In this document: positions 24,203-34,489 of the stretch, one piece after another
How the letters are laid out: every line of letters starts with the position of its first letter
Numbering within the stretch: the stretch's first letter is position 1
From: a virus
Length of the DNA: 59,778 nt
Reading direction: 5' to 3' (one strand)
Virus record (IMG/VR): IMGVR_UViG_3300021197_001267
Span: 1 to 59,778 of that record
Program-made: the position numbers and the translations under genes
Notes under the pieces: generated by a model
Seen by the model: only the letters and a program-made list of their open reading frames with translations
Databases searched by the model: none
What the model was told of the DNA's origin: nothing

Positions 24203-25978
24203 TTACTGCAGGCCCTCTGGCAGCATCTCAGCTGCTTGCTGCCTTGCTTGGAGCTGAGTCAACACGTCCTGGTCTATGCCAGTTTGATTCAACCCAGCCT
24301 CGTACAATCCCTGACTGTGGCCAAGAATCTTAGCTGGTACAAATCGCAGCCTCTCTGCAATCTTGGCGTCGTTCACAACGGATTGACTAATTGACCTAAA
24401 CGCTGGGTCTTGCGCGGAAATTGTTTTGTCCCTAAATCTTGCAAAGAAGGCCCTTACTCTAGCCTCATCATCTTCTGTGTTTGCACTCTCAAGGGCCGCT
24501 GTAACCACGTCATTAGGAACCATAGTTCTGTATCCAACAACATCACCGCCAGCATCGTACAGGATGTCAGTCACATTGACTCTTCCCGAACCATCTGGGA
24601 TGTCAACCCTTACGTTTTCCCTCGGTGGCAAAGAGACGGAGTAACCCCCCTCTCTTTCACTTACAGCATACGTAGCTCCAAGAGCCTCGTTCACGGAAGC
24701 CTCCTGCTCAGCCTCAGCTTCGGCCTGTGCATTGGCCCTGTTCTGATTGAGTCTTGCAATAGTATCACGCTGGTCAACAGGCTCCATACGTCCCGCGATA
24801 CCCTGAGCCATCGACTCATAGTACCCCCCAACAGCTGTGCGCCACTGCTTCATGGCTCTCTTCTGCTCACTGTTCATTGTAGGGATGGCATCAATCTGAC
24901 CTTCCGAAACATTAAAAACAAACTCACCGTTTTCATTGAGTCTGCCTGAAGAGATTGACTCCCTGTTGATGGCTGTATTTACCAACCGCTGGTCGTAGGT
25001 TGAAAGCGCTGCCTGCTGGTCAGCCTCCGTCATGTAATCCTTGCCTGGATTGTCTCTCTTCCACTGCTCAAAAGCCATCTGACGATACATCTGAGGGTTG
25101 GTCCTAACCCTGTCTGAGATAGCGTCTGTAATGTCCCCGTATAGAGGCTCAGACTCCAGCTCTCCAAGCCCCAGTCCTTCGCTATTCAACTTTGTGTAAG
25201 CCTTTTTCTTGGCGTTAAACGTCTCGTCAAACAAAGTCTTACTGAAAGTGGGTGAAGAGAACGCTGTTTCCTCTGCCTTGATAGAGGGAACGTACACGTC
25301 ATCTAGGCTGCCCCATCTCGTACTTCTCCAGTCAGTGAGACCTGCAGGAGAAACCTCCATAGGCATACCGTTCTCATCTACCCCCTGTCTTGCGGGCGTA
25401 ACGACACTAAGCTTTCCGTCCTCACCCATAACCCACTCAGGAGCCTGGCTGTAATCATCCCACTGCTGCTCCGCAAGAGCCACACCACCTGCCAGATTCT
25501 TAATCTTGCCCCCTCTAACATTAGTAATTGTTTGAGAGTTCATGGCAAACTTAGCAGTAGAGATGTTCTTTAGCTGTTCGTACTGAGCCTTGGACTGCTG
25601 AAATGACTGCAGGTTTTCCGATGTAGGTTCAAGCTTGTGCTGAGTAGATGCACGTTGAAATTCGTCAAGAGCCATCTGTAGACCCTCTACGGCCCACCCC
25701 CCGACACCCGTGGGTGCAGCTTCAGAAGCGTTCTTGGTGTAGCCATACAGCTGTTCGTTGTACCTGTCCTCCGAACGCTGGTCCATTGAGGCTTGACGCT
25801 CGTCCTGCCTTGCCTGACGCTCTTCTGACCTAGCGTACCTAGCCTGCTGCTCGCTGTATCTCTGCTGCTCTCGGGCCCTATCTGCAGCCTGCCTTCTCTG
25901 CTGCACGATGCGGTCAACATCACCCTGGATTTGCTGTCCAATTTCTCTTGCGTAGTCTGACGCGAACTTATACTCCAT
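24203..25978 (-). CDS. putative internal virion protein (591 aa)
   Basis: The N-terminus is a highly charged Gln/Arg/Glu helix (QQRRQAADRAREQQRYSEQQ), followed by a globular middle region (residues 90-400) and a polar C-terminal half. The gene sits between the giant polyvalent protein and another internal-type protein and is 21 bp from each, as expected for ejection proteins of podovirus-like particles. I do not recognise a domain, so the role rests on synteny and composition. Confidence 0.65.
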   Translation of the reverse strand: MEYKFASDYAREIGQQIQGDVDRIVQQRRQAADRAREQQRYSEQQARYARSEERQARQDERQASMDQRSEDRYNEQLYGYTKNASEAAPTGVGGWAVEGLQMALDEFQRASTQHKLEPTSENLQSFQQSKAQYEQLKNISTAKFAMNSQTITNVRGGKIKNLAGGVALAEQQWDDYSQAPEWVMGEDGKLSVVTPARQGVDENGMPMEVSPAGLTDWRSTRWGSLDDVYVPSIKAEETAFSSPTFSKTLFDETFNAKKKAYTKLNSEGLGLGELESEPLYGDITDAISDRVRTNPQMYRQMAFEQWKRDNPGKDYMTEADQQAALSTYDQRLVNTAINRESISSGRLNENGEFVFNVSEGQIDAIPTMNSEQKRAMKQWRTAVGGYYESMAQGIAGRMEPVDQRDTIARLNQNRANAQAEAEAEQEASVNEALGATYAVSEREGGYSVSLPPRENVRVDIPDGSGRVNVTDILYDAGGDVVGYRTMVPNDVVTAALESANTEDDEARVRAFFARFRDKTISAQDPAFRSISQSVVNDAKIAERLRFVPAKILGHSQGLYEAGLNQTGIDQDVLTQLQARQQAAEMLPEGLQ

Positions 25979-25980
25979 GG

Positions 25981-27453
25981 TTATGCGAATTGTGGTTCAT
26001 CGAGAAGGCCATCCATGAATTTCATGAGGGCATCTTTATCGCCTGCTTCCACTAGTTTTTTAATAGATGATGCTTGGTCTGGGTTGAGTACATACTCACC
26101 TCCAGTAACTCTGACGCCAGTGTCTTCACCCTCTTCTGTGATGACAGCCATTTCGTTTTCGTCGTGAGAGAACTTACCTGGAGTCTTCTGTACTTTACCA
26201 CCCTTTTCCATAGGCACTGGAGCGGCGGAGACGGGATTCAAAACACCCATTCCAATCTTAGCTACGCCCCCGACAGTCGAAGCGATACCAGCCATCCTTT
26301 GTTGTCTTGCCATTGCCTCTGCCTGCTCTGCTTGGTCTAGCTGATTCTGAGCGTATGTAGTCTCTCTTGTGTTCCTAGCCTCCTTAAGACCAATACTTCT
26401 TTCCTGAGCTCCAGCCAAGTCACCAAGAGCTGCTGTCTGCAACTGCTGCTGCTGCAGAACCTCTTGCCTTTGAGCTCTGTTAGCCTGCTGTGTGGCACCT
26501 GCTAAAGCACCTAGCCCTCTAGAACCAAATGAAGTAGCTGCTGCTGTTGTATTCGCAAGGTTCTTGTTGATGTCTTCCGTTCTCATCTGCATGAGTCTAG
26601 CATCATAAGCACCCTTTACTCTCTCGTAGTACTCTGCGGGAGTAGACAGAGATGGTTGAGACGCCTTAAGCCTGTCAATCTCAGCTTGTTGCTTGCGCTG
26701 GTCTGACTGAGCAGACTTGATAGCTCTACCTCCTTGAACAATGTCTGTGATACCACCAGCCACACCCATGACTCCGCCTGCAATCATGCCTGCAGACTCT
26801 AGGTTTAGCTTACCTGCCGCTCCACCTGCACCTGCGCCTGCACCTGCGCCTGCGCCTCCACCTGCACCTGCGCCTGCACCCGCGCTTTTTGTAGATAAGC
26901 TGCTGGGGTCAAACGCAAGAGGAATGTCAGCTTCTTCAGCCATGTCAAAATCCTCAATGCCTGGCAAACTTCTAAACTCCTGAGGGAAATTAGAACTAGT
27001 TGGGCCATCTGGGAAGCTAAGAGGGATGTCTGCCTCTGGTGCATTACCAAAGGACTGCACATTGAACAGGGGATTCTCGCTAGTAAGTGAGATATCCGCC
27101 TCGGGAGCTGGGTCAAAGGGCTGCATACCCGCGAGACCTGGAACAAAGTTACCCGTTCCTGTCGTGTTAAATCCTCCCGTGTAATCTGTTGCCCCTCCTA
27201 GACCGTAAGCCTGCCCAGGAAGTCCCTGCATCTCAAAGTCGTTTTGATTCCCTGCAGAAATTCCCGTGATAGGAATTTGCATAGTAGGCATAAGGCCACG
27301 TGTGGTGGGCCCTCCAACCGCGATTGGTCCTGGCTGAATGCCTGGATACTGCCCAGTAAATGCTCCCGCAGCATTGCGCCTACCGTCCCCCATAGTTGAG
27401 GCAGTCGCTGTCCCTATACGGATAGGGTTTCCAAACTCGTCGTACTCAAACAT
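25981..27453 (-). CDS. putative internal virion protein, Gly-Ala repeat (490 aa)
   Basis: Contains an N-terminal Gly/Pro-rich region with four repeats of the form EADI(S/P)L-x (for example PEADISL, PEADIPL, EEADIPLAF), a Gly-Ala run near residues 190-212 encoded by hexamer repeats, and a hydrophobic helix (MIAGGVMGVAGGITDI). A Gln-rich coiled coil (QQANRAQRQEVLQQQQLQT) follows. The end reads GGKVQKTPGKFSHDENEMAV, then VTGGEYVLNPDQA, a closing motif I associate with Bacteroidota phage virion proteins. Resembles T7 gp14-like internal proteins in plan only. Confidence 0.65.
   Translation of the reverse strand: MFEYDEFGNPIRIGTATASTMGDGRRNAAGAFTGQYPGIQPGPIAVGGPTTRGLMPTMQIPITGISAGNQNDFEMQGLPGQAYGLGGATDYTGGFNTTGTGNFVPGLAGMQPFDPAPEADISLTSENPLFNVQSFGNAPEADIPLSFPDGPTSSNFPQEFRSLPGIEDFDMAEEADIPLAFDPSSLSTKSAGAGAGAGGGAGAGAGAGAGGAAGKLNLESAGMIAGGVMGVAGGITDIVQGGRAIKSAQSDQRKQQAEIDRLKASQPSLSTPAEYYERVKGAYDARLMQMRTEDINKNLANTTAAATSFGSRGLGALAGATQQANRAQRQEVLQQQQLQTAALGDLAGAQERSIGLKEARNTRETTYAQNQLDQAEQAEAMARQQRMAGIASTVGGVAKIGMGVLNPVSAAPVPMEKGGKVQKTPGKFSHDENEMAVITEEGEDTGVRVTGGEYVLNPDQASSIKKLVEAGDKDALMKFMDGLLDEPQFA
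26825..26884 (-). repeat. hexamer tandem repeat (CCTGCA/CCTGCG on the plus strand), 10 units
   Basis: Ten near-identical 6-bp units encode the alternating Gly-Ala run of the surrounding virion gene. Such tracts expand and contract readily, so the length may vary between isolates. Confidence 0.85.
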
Positions 27454-27462
27454 GCTGCTAAT

Positions 27463-30400
27463 TTACTGATTATTATCGTTGTGCAATGAAGAAGATTCAT
27501 ACACAAGATTTACTGCGTAAAGCTCCCTAGCCTCCGCGTCTGTATTCTCTAGTTTAACCTTTGTGTAATAACCTCTTAGGGTATCTCCATCGATACCCCC
27601 AAGACTGACGTTTGCTATGACGTCACCTACCTGTACAAGGGTGGGGCTTACATTGGTGTTAACTGTTGAGGTAGACCCCGAAGCAATACCTGTGATGTTG
27701 ACGCTCGTCGGAAGCCAGGCCGTGCCGCCTGAGGAATACCTAAGACAAATGGCTTGTGGGGCCGTATTGACAGGAGACTTGTTCACATTAGAATCAAACG
27801 TGATTGTATTATTTGAGGTGTCTACCGAAGCCACCGTGCCAACAACCCTAATTGCAGACGAGCCATAGTCAGTGGTGAGCTCATTGGTGATGTCCGAGTC
27901 CGTAACCCTGGGGATTGAGGCGTACTTCATGCCTTCTTTATCGCTCCAGAAGTTAGCATTTATTACTGCAGTACGCTGTAGTTCATTCGAAAGAGTGGCC
28001 TTCCAGGTTGCATTCCCCTCAAGACTCATTGCCTTATAGTACTTAATGCTACTGGGGTTGCCTTTTGAAATGAGCTCAAGCTCAGAGCGGTATGTAGTTC
28101 CGTAAAAGCTATTACGGGTAGATAGCTTATTGTGATACCACATCTGCCCATCCTTAAAGGAGAAGAACCTGTTCTGCACATTGGCATATAGGTCTGGAAT
28201 GAATGAGTAGAATGTCAGCCACTTTTGAGCGTTAGGCGACCAAGCTACTGTTGCTTGTTCGGGGTCTACTGCATCGGCAATACTCATGAGCTCAGTACCT
28301 CCATCAGCATCTGTCTCAATAAGAGTTAAGCAAAAGTCAACTGTGTGGTCTTGCATAGAAATCTGAGCACTCCCTCTGTACAGCTGTCCCTCTACAATAG
28401 TGTCAATTCTAAAGCTGTCTGTAAGAGACTCGCTATTGGGCTCGATGTACACTCCGCTTGTCTCATTTATTCTATCCAGATAAATAATCCCTCTGTGCAT
28501 ATCCTCCCACTTAGGAACGCAAGTCGTATTAGCCCATTCACTCTCATCCCAATCAAGGGGTTCTGTATCCCATGTAAGCAGAAGGTCTGTCTCAAACTTT
28601 GGTTGGACCTTTACGTCTGGGTAGTCGGCGCCCGTTGGTGCTGACGCAGCATAACCTACAGTCGATTGATTGATGACAAGCTTCTTGAAGTCAATGGGTT
28701 CAGTAGTAATTATATACTCACTGTTTTCTGGGTCAAATCCACTAGGGATTCGAGGCCTGGCAACAGCATTGTTTACACCACCAAACAATCCCTCAAAGTA
28801 AGACTCCATCTTCTCGGAGCTGATAGGCGTTATACCTCCCCCATCAATGCGACATACGACACCGCTCCTCACGTCAGAAAAATAAACTTGGCCAAACCTT
28901 GAGACAACTCCCTCTGGAGAATTTCCAGGGCCGTAAGTACCCGCCATAAAGCTTGGTGTGCCAATGACATTTGTAGACGCAACCATTGCGTTATCACTGC
29001 CTAGCTCTACGACATTTCTGTTAATGGGCAGAAGCGAAGCTTTGCTCTCTTGGAGAACCGTGAGAGATTCGTTTCCATCTATAAGCCTAACAACCTCTCC
29101 ATGCTTAGATGGCATGTCGTAGTAGGGGAACAGCGATGGGTTGAAAGAAGATAGATTGAGTACCGATGAATCAAAAGCAAATGGGTCGCTGTACGTGACT
29201 GATGTAGTCCTTCTAATCCTAGCTTGGTCAGGTGTTTCTGCGTGAGGCCTACCTATAGATATCTCCTTAGAATCAAAGAAGTCACTTGCGGAAGCATCTT
29301 CAATATCAAACCTTTTGTAGGTTTGCTTTCTGGGTACGATAGGAGAGAGGGGCAAGGTCGTAGACTGAGATGACGTAGGGGTGAACTCTTCGCTTGCGTT
29401 CACAAGCATTTCCCTGTCCCTCATGTACACATCTCCGTCATTCAGAGTTACTACTCCGTAGTGTGTTGAGTTGTAGCTAGTTGGACTTGAAGAGACATAC
29501 GCTCCTGTATATGAAAGACCTGTTGCTGCTTGTTTGAAGGGTTTGTCTCCAGACACGAAGTAAGAATAACCGCCTGAAACAGGCCTTACACCAGCAACAA
29601 ATACATATCCAACGGAGTTAATTGTAGTGTTACCGCCAGCAGGAACAGTAAGCTTGTCGCCAACATAAAGCCTTGTAGCAGAGAAAAATCTTTGACTGCT
29701 TGTAACCTCAATAGAAACGTTACCTTGCGTAGAGTTAGACCTTGAGCCGCCGTGAGTCCTCTCTCCACTTACCTCAACAATAGGGAAGGACTCCCCAATC
29801 TCGAAGTATACTGGCTCAGAAACATCCTTCTTTGGCCTAAGGATTTCTATGACACATGCCTGACTAAACAGGTCCTTAGCAAGAGCTACATCGCTGCGAG
29901 AGAACCCACCCCTTTCGTTATCCCTTACGCTTAAAAACCAGCCAGACCTTCTGTAGGTGTCATCCTCCTTGCTCTCGTCACCACTAGACGTTTGAGAAAC
30001 AACAAGTGGATTCTCTTCGTTGTCCACAAAATAGTTGTACCCCGTGATGGTAAACTCCACATCGGACGGATACTGTCTCTGACCCTGAGAATCAAGGTGA
30101 GACCTAACGCGCAAGATGTCTCCCTCTACGTATTGATAATCAATCTGCCCACCCTTAAACTCCTTGTATGAATTATTCTTTCCTTCGAGGGGGCGCATTG
30201 CTAGAAATATCGCTGACCTAATGTCATCACCAAGTGCAGTGGCAATAGCCCTACTGTTACTTAAGCTATCTTCTTCCGTCACCCCTACAGGAGAGAGGAT
30301 GTCCCTAAAAAGGGATAGGTTAGGAAGCAGAGCTTCGGAAACAGTGAACTGAAGAAAACTGTCGTAGGTCGTGTTCTTTGAGTACACGGGAGCCCAACGA

Positions 30401-32877
30401 TGTGCCCACTCAGGAGGGGTGTGCAAAAGCCTGAAGTCAATCTCTGTACGGCCTTGCTGACCGTTTCTTCTGGGGTCTCCTGTTGCTGCCACCTCAACTG
30501 AGGAGAGGCGCTGAACTCCACTAGCCCTATTTCTTTTGTCGAAATAGACGGCGCCAAACTCGTGTGTAGCACCAGACTTGAACGACTTGTTTTTATCTGC
30601 CGTACTACCAGAAGGAATCAACGCTCCCGAACCAGACACGCTCATATCCCTGATGGCTGTAGCGTAGGTGGTGTTGCTGAAGGAGCCATCTTTCAGAGGA
30701 TGAGAAGAGCCATTGCTTGATACTTCTCCTGTCTTAATGGTACATGAAATATCTTCACCTAAGTACGTATGCCCTGCGCCAGGGATGCCGTTATTAACGG
30801 CATCGTCGAACTTATCGTCTGGGTAGAAATTAGGAGATGCTGTAAAGGCTTTGTTGGCCGTAAGATTAACATCTTCGTTCATAAATCTAACAAGCACCCT
30901 ACCACTCTCCTGGTCAGCAAAGGCGTCAGGAACCATAGTAAAAGTACCTCCCCACTCAATGTTAATCCACCTTTTATACGCTAGGTTGTCGCCTGTTAGA
31001 GAGGGTGGCTGATAGACGTTTTCGGATATCCTAAGACCCCCAGGACCCAGTTCAGATGCTTGTGTTATTGAAAAAGGGGCACCTGAACTAAAGGTGTTTG
31101 TAATAGATTGAATGACACCGTCGCCCGATGTCTTTGATGCCACGCTTACAACAACACCATTGGCTCCGTTAATCTTGGTGGCTAGAAGATTAAGTATATC
31201 TACTCTGGGAGTTCCTGCGGGGACGTCTAGAGAAACAGAAAAATCAAACCCCCCAACAATCTGCATGTTGTTAAGGGTGCCCTCTCTGTTAAAATTTGTG
31301 TAAGAAATGTTCCCGTTAGTGCTTACAATCGTGGCCTTAGCTGGTTGAAGGATAGTGATTTCCGTATCAGCATGAGAGCCTACGGGACTTCCGTTTGGAT
31401 TCTTTAGGTCAATGTCAACAATAAAAGCTTCCTTGTCGTAGTCAGTATCAGAGCTGGTGCCAGTGTAACTTGTCTTCTGCCCCATACCAATGCCACTGCC
31501 GTCGATGGAGAATGAAATGTTTAATGTTGCATCCTCTTCTACTCCTCCTGCGGGAATTGAAGATAGGTCTACCTCAACCCCGATGGGCTTACCAGAAAGC
31601 GACTGCTGAACATTCTCAAAATTACCCGTAGGGAAATCGGCACCACCGTAGCTAGTGCCTGAATTGTTCTGGAAGTCCTCAAACCTACTTCCGATAGCCA
31701 TAGCCAGGCCGTGATATTCATCGTTAAAATTAGAGAAGGCTGGCCCCGCATTGAAACGAGTTCTTTCGTTTACAAATACATCATTGGCCTCTATCACGTT
31801 GTAGTAGACAGGGTAGCCTATCGCTTCAGTGTTGACGTTGTCAAACCCCTCTACATAGTTACCGTAAAACAAACGGTTGTTCGAAAAGGTTTGGGTGCCC
31901 GCAAGCTGAGGTACAGCGTCAAATGGTTTGTTTGCTGTACTCTCGTCAAGCTGATTGAACAGACCGTCGTTTCTGAATACCACCTTGACCGAGGATTGAG
32001 ACTGTGCGTTGTCAACCTCATCGACCTTTACGAAGTAACCTCCATTGCCGCGCCTAGCATATACCCTGATTTTTTTTACAGGCCCTACAGAACAGTCAAG
32101 AGAAATTTCAATCTCATTGTTTTCTGATTGATAGATATTCTTCTGTGCATTATTAAACGCAAGGTGCGTAGGACTTACAGCAATCTTAGAGTACGGAGAC
32201 AATGCGCTCTGCTCACCGTCATCATAAACATACTGATAGGCAAACTGAAACAGGGCGTCCGAGAGCTGATTTCTTCTAAGGTTCGGGTTGCTCTTAAACT
32301 CAAAGGAGGGTGCCTTAAGAGGTGGCTGCTTGCACACAGAAAGAAACAACTCCTTTTCTGCTGATGTACCAGAAGTGAAGGTGCTTGAGTACGAGCTGGA
32401 CAAGGCCTTGGTAGCGTTAATCTTCCTTGGCTCGTTTCTATTGTCCGTGAAGTAAAGAAGGTGCTCTCCTTTTTGATTGACGATAAGGTCTGAGTCTACA
32501 TAGCCCTGAAGGTTGAAGTTCAAAGAACTGGACTCGTACACCTTTTGATATACATCACTGTCTTCTGTACCTGGTGCGGCGGTGTACTTGTAAATGCCAT
32601 GGTTTCCATTAGCGTTGTACAAGAAGAAGTAGATGCACTTATGTGCCTCTGAACTTGTGGCACCAATAACTTTATTCAACCCTGTAGCGGGGATTGCATC
32701 TGCCGAGGACTTGGAAGCAACACTCTGATTGCCTTCAATGTTCTTGATAACTCCAGCATCCCCATCCTCTTCGTGAGAGATGCGGACATTCAAAGCATCA
32801 ATCATTTCAAACGACTTAAGAATTCTTTCGTCGTCGTCCCTGTTTAGATATTGAGGGATAAGCTTGTCAATCGCCAT
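27463..32877 (-). CDS. very large tail protein, tail-tubular B/nozzle-like (1804 aa)
   Basis: Starts MAIDKLIPQYLNRDDDERIL; the first 250 residues contain LLYFTDNRNEPRKINATKAL, a motif of Bacteroidota/crAss-like podovirus tail-tubular (gp12-like) proteins, and FQFAYQYVYDDGEQSALSPY. The rest is beta-rich, Ser/Thr/Gly-rich and probably forms the tail tube or spike body. The gene overlaps its upstream neighbour by one base (TGATG), and that neighbour has features of a ring/adaptor protein, in keeping with head-to-tail gene order. It is far larger than T7 gp12 (about 800 residues), so extra domains are likely. Confidence 0.68.
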   Translation of the reverse strand: MAIDKLIPQYLNRDDDERILKSFEMIDALNVRISHEEDGDAGVIKNIEGNQSVASKSSADAIPATGLNKVIGATSSEAHKCIYFFLYNANGNHGIYKYTAAPGTEDSDVYQKVYESSSLNFNLQGYVDSDLIVNQKGEHLLYFTDNRNEPRKINATKALSSSYSSTFTSGTSAEKELFLSVCKQPPLKAPSFEFKSNPNLRRNQLSDALFQFAYQYVYDDGEQSALSPYSKIAVSPTHLAFNNAQKNIYQSENNEIEISLDCSVGPVKKIRVYARRGNGGYFVKVDEVDNAQSQSSVKVVFRNDGLFNQLDESTANKPFDAVPQLAGTQTFSNNRLFYGNYVEGFDNVNTEAIGYPVYYNVIEANDVFVNERTRFNAGPAFSNFNDEYHGLAMAIGSRFEDFQNNSGTSYGGADFPTGNFENVQQSLSGKPIGVEVDLSSIPAGGVEEDATLNISFSIDGSGIGMGQKTSYTGTSSDTDYDKEAFIVDIDLKNPNGSPVGSHADTEITILQPAKATIVSTNGNISYTNFNREGTLNNMQIVGGFDFSVSLDVPAGTPRVDILNLLATKINGANGVVVSVASKTSGDGVIQSITNTFSSGAPFSITQASELGPGGLRISENVYQPPSLTGDNLAYKRWINIEWGGTFTMVPDAFADQESGRVLVRFMNEDVNLTANKAFTASPNFYPDDKFDDAVNNGIPGAGHTYLGEDISCTIKTGEVSSNGSSHPLKDGSFSNTTYATAIRDMSVSGSGALIPSGSTADKNKSFKSGATHEFGAVYFDKRNRASGVQRLSSVEVAATGDPRRNGQQGRTEIDFRLLHTPPEWAHRWAPVYSKNTTYDSFLQFTVSEALLPNLSLFRDILSPVGVTEEDSLSNSRAIATALGDDIRSAIFLAMRPLEGKNNSYKEFKGGQIDYQYVEGDILRVRSHLDSQGQRQYPSDVEFTITGYNYFVDNEENPLVVSQTSSGDESKEDDTYRRSGWFLSVRDNERGGFSRSDVALAKDLFSQACVIEILRPKKDVSEPVYFEIGESFPIVEVSGERTHGGSRSNSTQGNVSIEVTSSQRFFSATRLYVGDKLTVPAGGNTTINSVGYVFVAGVRPVSGGYSYFVSGDKPFKQAATGLSYTGAYVSSSPTSYNSTHYGVVTLNDGDVYMRDREMLVNASEEFTPTSSQSTTLPLSPIVPRKQTYKRFDIEDASASDFFDSKEISIGRPHAETPDQARIRRTTSVTYSDPFAFDSSVLNLSSFNPSLFPYYDMPSKHGEVVRLIDGNESLTVLQESKASLLPINRNVVELGSDNAMVASTNVIGTPSFMAGTYGPGNSPEGVVSRFGQVYFSDVRSGVVCRIDGGGITPISSEKMESYFEGLFGGVNNAVARPRIPSGFDPENSEYIITTEPIDFKKLVINQSTVGYAASAPTGADYPDVKVQPKFETDLLLTWDTEPLDWDESEWANTTCVPKWEDMHRGIIYLDRINETSGVYIEPNSESLTDSFRIDTIVEGQLYRGSAQISMQDHTVDFCLTLIETDADGGTELMSIADAVDPEQATVAWSPNAQKWLTFYSFIPDLYANVQNRFFSFKDGQMWYHNKLSTRNSFYGTTYRSELELISKGNPSSIKYYKAMSLEGNATWKATLSNELQRTAVINANFWSDKEGMKYASIPRVTDSDITNELTTDYGSSAIRVVGTVASVDTSNNTITFDSNVNKSPVNTAPQAICLRYSSGGTAWLPTSVNITGIASGSTSTVNTNVSPTLVQVGDVIANVSLGGIDGDTLRGYYTKVKLENTDAEARELYAVNLVYESSSLHNDNNQ

Positions 32878-33683
32878 CAGTACTTAGGGGATTGTTTGAA
32901 GTTCTTACGGATAACCTGAAGCGCGTCCTCTTTGCTAAAGGATTGCATTCTAGAGTTGGCTCTCCTCAACTCATTAAAGTATTCGGACCTCGCTCGCGCC
33001 TTCTCCCCTGCAGGAACGGTGCTTTTTCTCTGTACGATTTTGTAGTAGATGTAGGCTCTGAGGGCCTCCTCCGCCATAACATGAACGGTAGGGTTCTCGC
33101 TCCTCGCCTCATCCGCTACATACTCAATCACCACCTCACTCACATTGCTGTCGCCCGCAATCTCTATCCTGTTCTGGTCCAGGTTTAGCCTGTAGTCTCC
33201 TCTGTATTTACCGCCTCCAAAACCATACACCTGACCAACATTACTTTGGTAGATGTAGTTGCTGAATACGACATGGTCGTCTTGCCCAGGTAGTGCCGTT
33301 ACTGGCGAACCCTTGGCGTCCACTCTATCATAAACTCCGTCACCGTTGGAATCAATCAGCTGTCCGCCGCTAGTGGTAGCGTACTTCTGAGACGCATTGA
33401 TGTTTGGGTTTGGACCAAAAACATAGACCAGTCCGTCAGAGCCAACTACACCCACCTTAACCAAAGACACGAAGTCATCTGGCAAATCCACTGTATCGTT
33501 ACCGTTCTTAGTGAGCTTGATTGAACGAACTCGCTGGAGCATGTCAAAGCCCATCTCTCTAATACCCCTCAAAGCGTAATTGTGAACAAGGGTCTCAGAT
33601 ACATTTCTTGAGAAATCCTCCCCCTCAATAGACATGATGAAGTCGTTTACAACCTCTGATACCGTTACTAGATTGCGTGCCAT
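32877..33683 (-). CDS. head-tail adaptor/ring protein, tail-tubular A-like (268 aa)
   Basis: Helical start (VVNDFIMSIEGEDFSRNVSE), then a beta core with LPDDFVSLVKVGVVGSDGLV and RLNLDQNRIEIAGDSNVSEV. The end is basic and helical. This pattern (helices, PDDFV..VKV strand, late RIEI segment, ....RAYIYYKIVQRKS) fits the gp11/tail-tubular A-type ring proteins of short-tailed phages. One-base overlaps with both neighbours indicate coupled translation. Confidence 0.68.
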   Translation of the reverse strand: MARNLVTVSEVVNDFIMSIEGEDFSRNVSETLVHNYALRGIREMGFDMLQRVRSIKLTKNGNDTVDLPDDFVSLVKVGVVGSDGLVYVFGPNPNINASQKYATTSGGQLIDSNGDGVYDRVDAKGSPVTALPGQDDHVVFSNYIYQSNVGQVYGFGGGKYRGDYRLNLDQNRIEIAGDSNVSEVVIEYVADEARSENPTVHVMAEEALRAYIYYKIVQRKSTVPAGEKARARSEYFNELRRANSRMQSFSKEDALQVIRKNFKQSPKY

Positions 33684-34405
33684 TATGCTTGTTGTCTTCC
33701 GTAGTTAATCAGAGCAGCATCTCTAAGTGACGTCCCAATCATGCCCGCCAGCTCAACGACAAGCTGCTCTTCCCTGTCTTCTGGTAACTCAAAGTTTATG
33801 CTGCTAGATGAATCAAACACCTCACTGCCCAAGAGGAGCGAGAAACCGTACTGAGGTTGAGATGAGGTGGCGACCCCCGAAGTGGTCATCCCCTCTGGAG
33901 ATTTGTAATATCTGATGTCAATCTTCTTGATTGAGTTGGGGTGAACCTCTAGCTTGTCAGCAACAAGAACAACTGGCTTGCCGATAGACGGCCCTGAAAG
34001 CGTGCTCCTTAGCATGTAGTCCAACCTGTGGGGGTCGTACATGATTTCAATAGGAACAGACGTCACAACCCCCATTAAAACGCTACCGTAAGTCTTCGCC
34101 GATGACATCTTGTAGAAGTCGGCGGGGTATGTGTACTTCAAGTCTGCCTGCCTTTCCTGTGTAGCATTACGCAGATACATTGACAGCTCTTCTCTGACGT
34201 CATTAGTTTTTGACAAGTCGCGCTGCCCGTCTCTACCGCTTAGTCTAATTGATTCTGAAGCCAAGACCTCAGACCACATCTTATTAAACACTGCGGTTTG
34301 TGCGATAGGTGCCATGGTGTTAAACTCTGACGGGCTGATAAAGCCACGCTGCTCCTTGTTGGCAAGGTCCTTTAACACTTCGTATACTCTTTTAACACTT
34401 ATCAT
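33683..34405 (-). CDS. virion structural protein near the portal ring (240 aa)
   Basis: I took ATG 34405, where the conserved sequence MISVKRVYEVLKDLANKEQR begins; an upstream in-frame start would run back through a terminator and promoter. The segment GFISPSEFNTMAPIAQ is typical of a structural protein shared by many Bacteroidota podoviruses. The rest is beta-rich. Exact role (stopper, ring or fibre anchor) is not known to me. Confidence 0.7.
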   Translation of the reverse strand: MISVKRVYEVLKDLANKEQRGFISPSEFNTMAPIAQTAVFNKMWSEVLASESIRLSGRDGQRDLSKTNDVREELSMYLRNATQERQADLKYTYPADFYKMSSAKTYGSVLMGVVTSVPIEIMYDPHRLDYMLRSTLSGPSIGKPVVLVADKLEVHPNSIKKIDIRYYKSPEGMTTSGVATSSQPQYGFSLLLGSEVFDSSSSINFELPEDREEQLVVELAGMIGTSLRDAALINYGRQQA

Positions 34406-34425
34406 TTTTAGACTTTTGGGCTTAG

Positions 34426-34433
34426 CAAATATA
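34426..34433 (-). promoter_or_regulatory. late -7 promoter box TATATTTG
   Basis: TATATTTG on the minus strand lies 20 bp upstream of the ATG at 34405 and directly after the T-run of the preceding terminator. This terminator-then-promoter arrangement restarts transcription for the tail genes. No -33 element is evident. Confidence 0.6.
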
Positions 34434-34436
34434 ACG

Positions 34437-34466
34437 AAAAAGGGGAGGGCCTCCTGGCCACTCCCC
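34437..34466 (-). terminator. rho-independent terminator, minus strand
   Basis: On the minus strand GGGGAG then GGCC pairs with GGCC then CTCCCC around an AGGA loop, with a one-base T bulge and a following run of five T. It ends the transcription unit of the gene at 34490-35335. Confidence 0.85.
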
Positions 34467-34489
34467 CTCGCTCGCCTCACACGCTAATG

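Noticed and set aside
26825-26884. CRISPR-like array suggested by regular repeats
   Set aside because: Units are 6 bp without spacers and encode a Gly-Ala run in frame.
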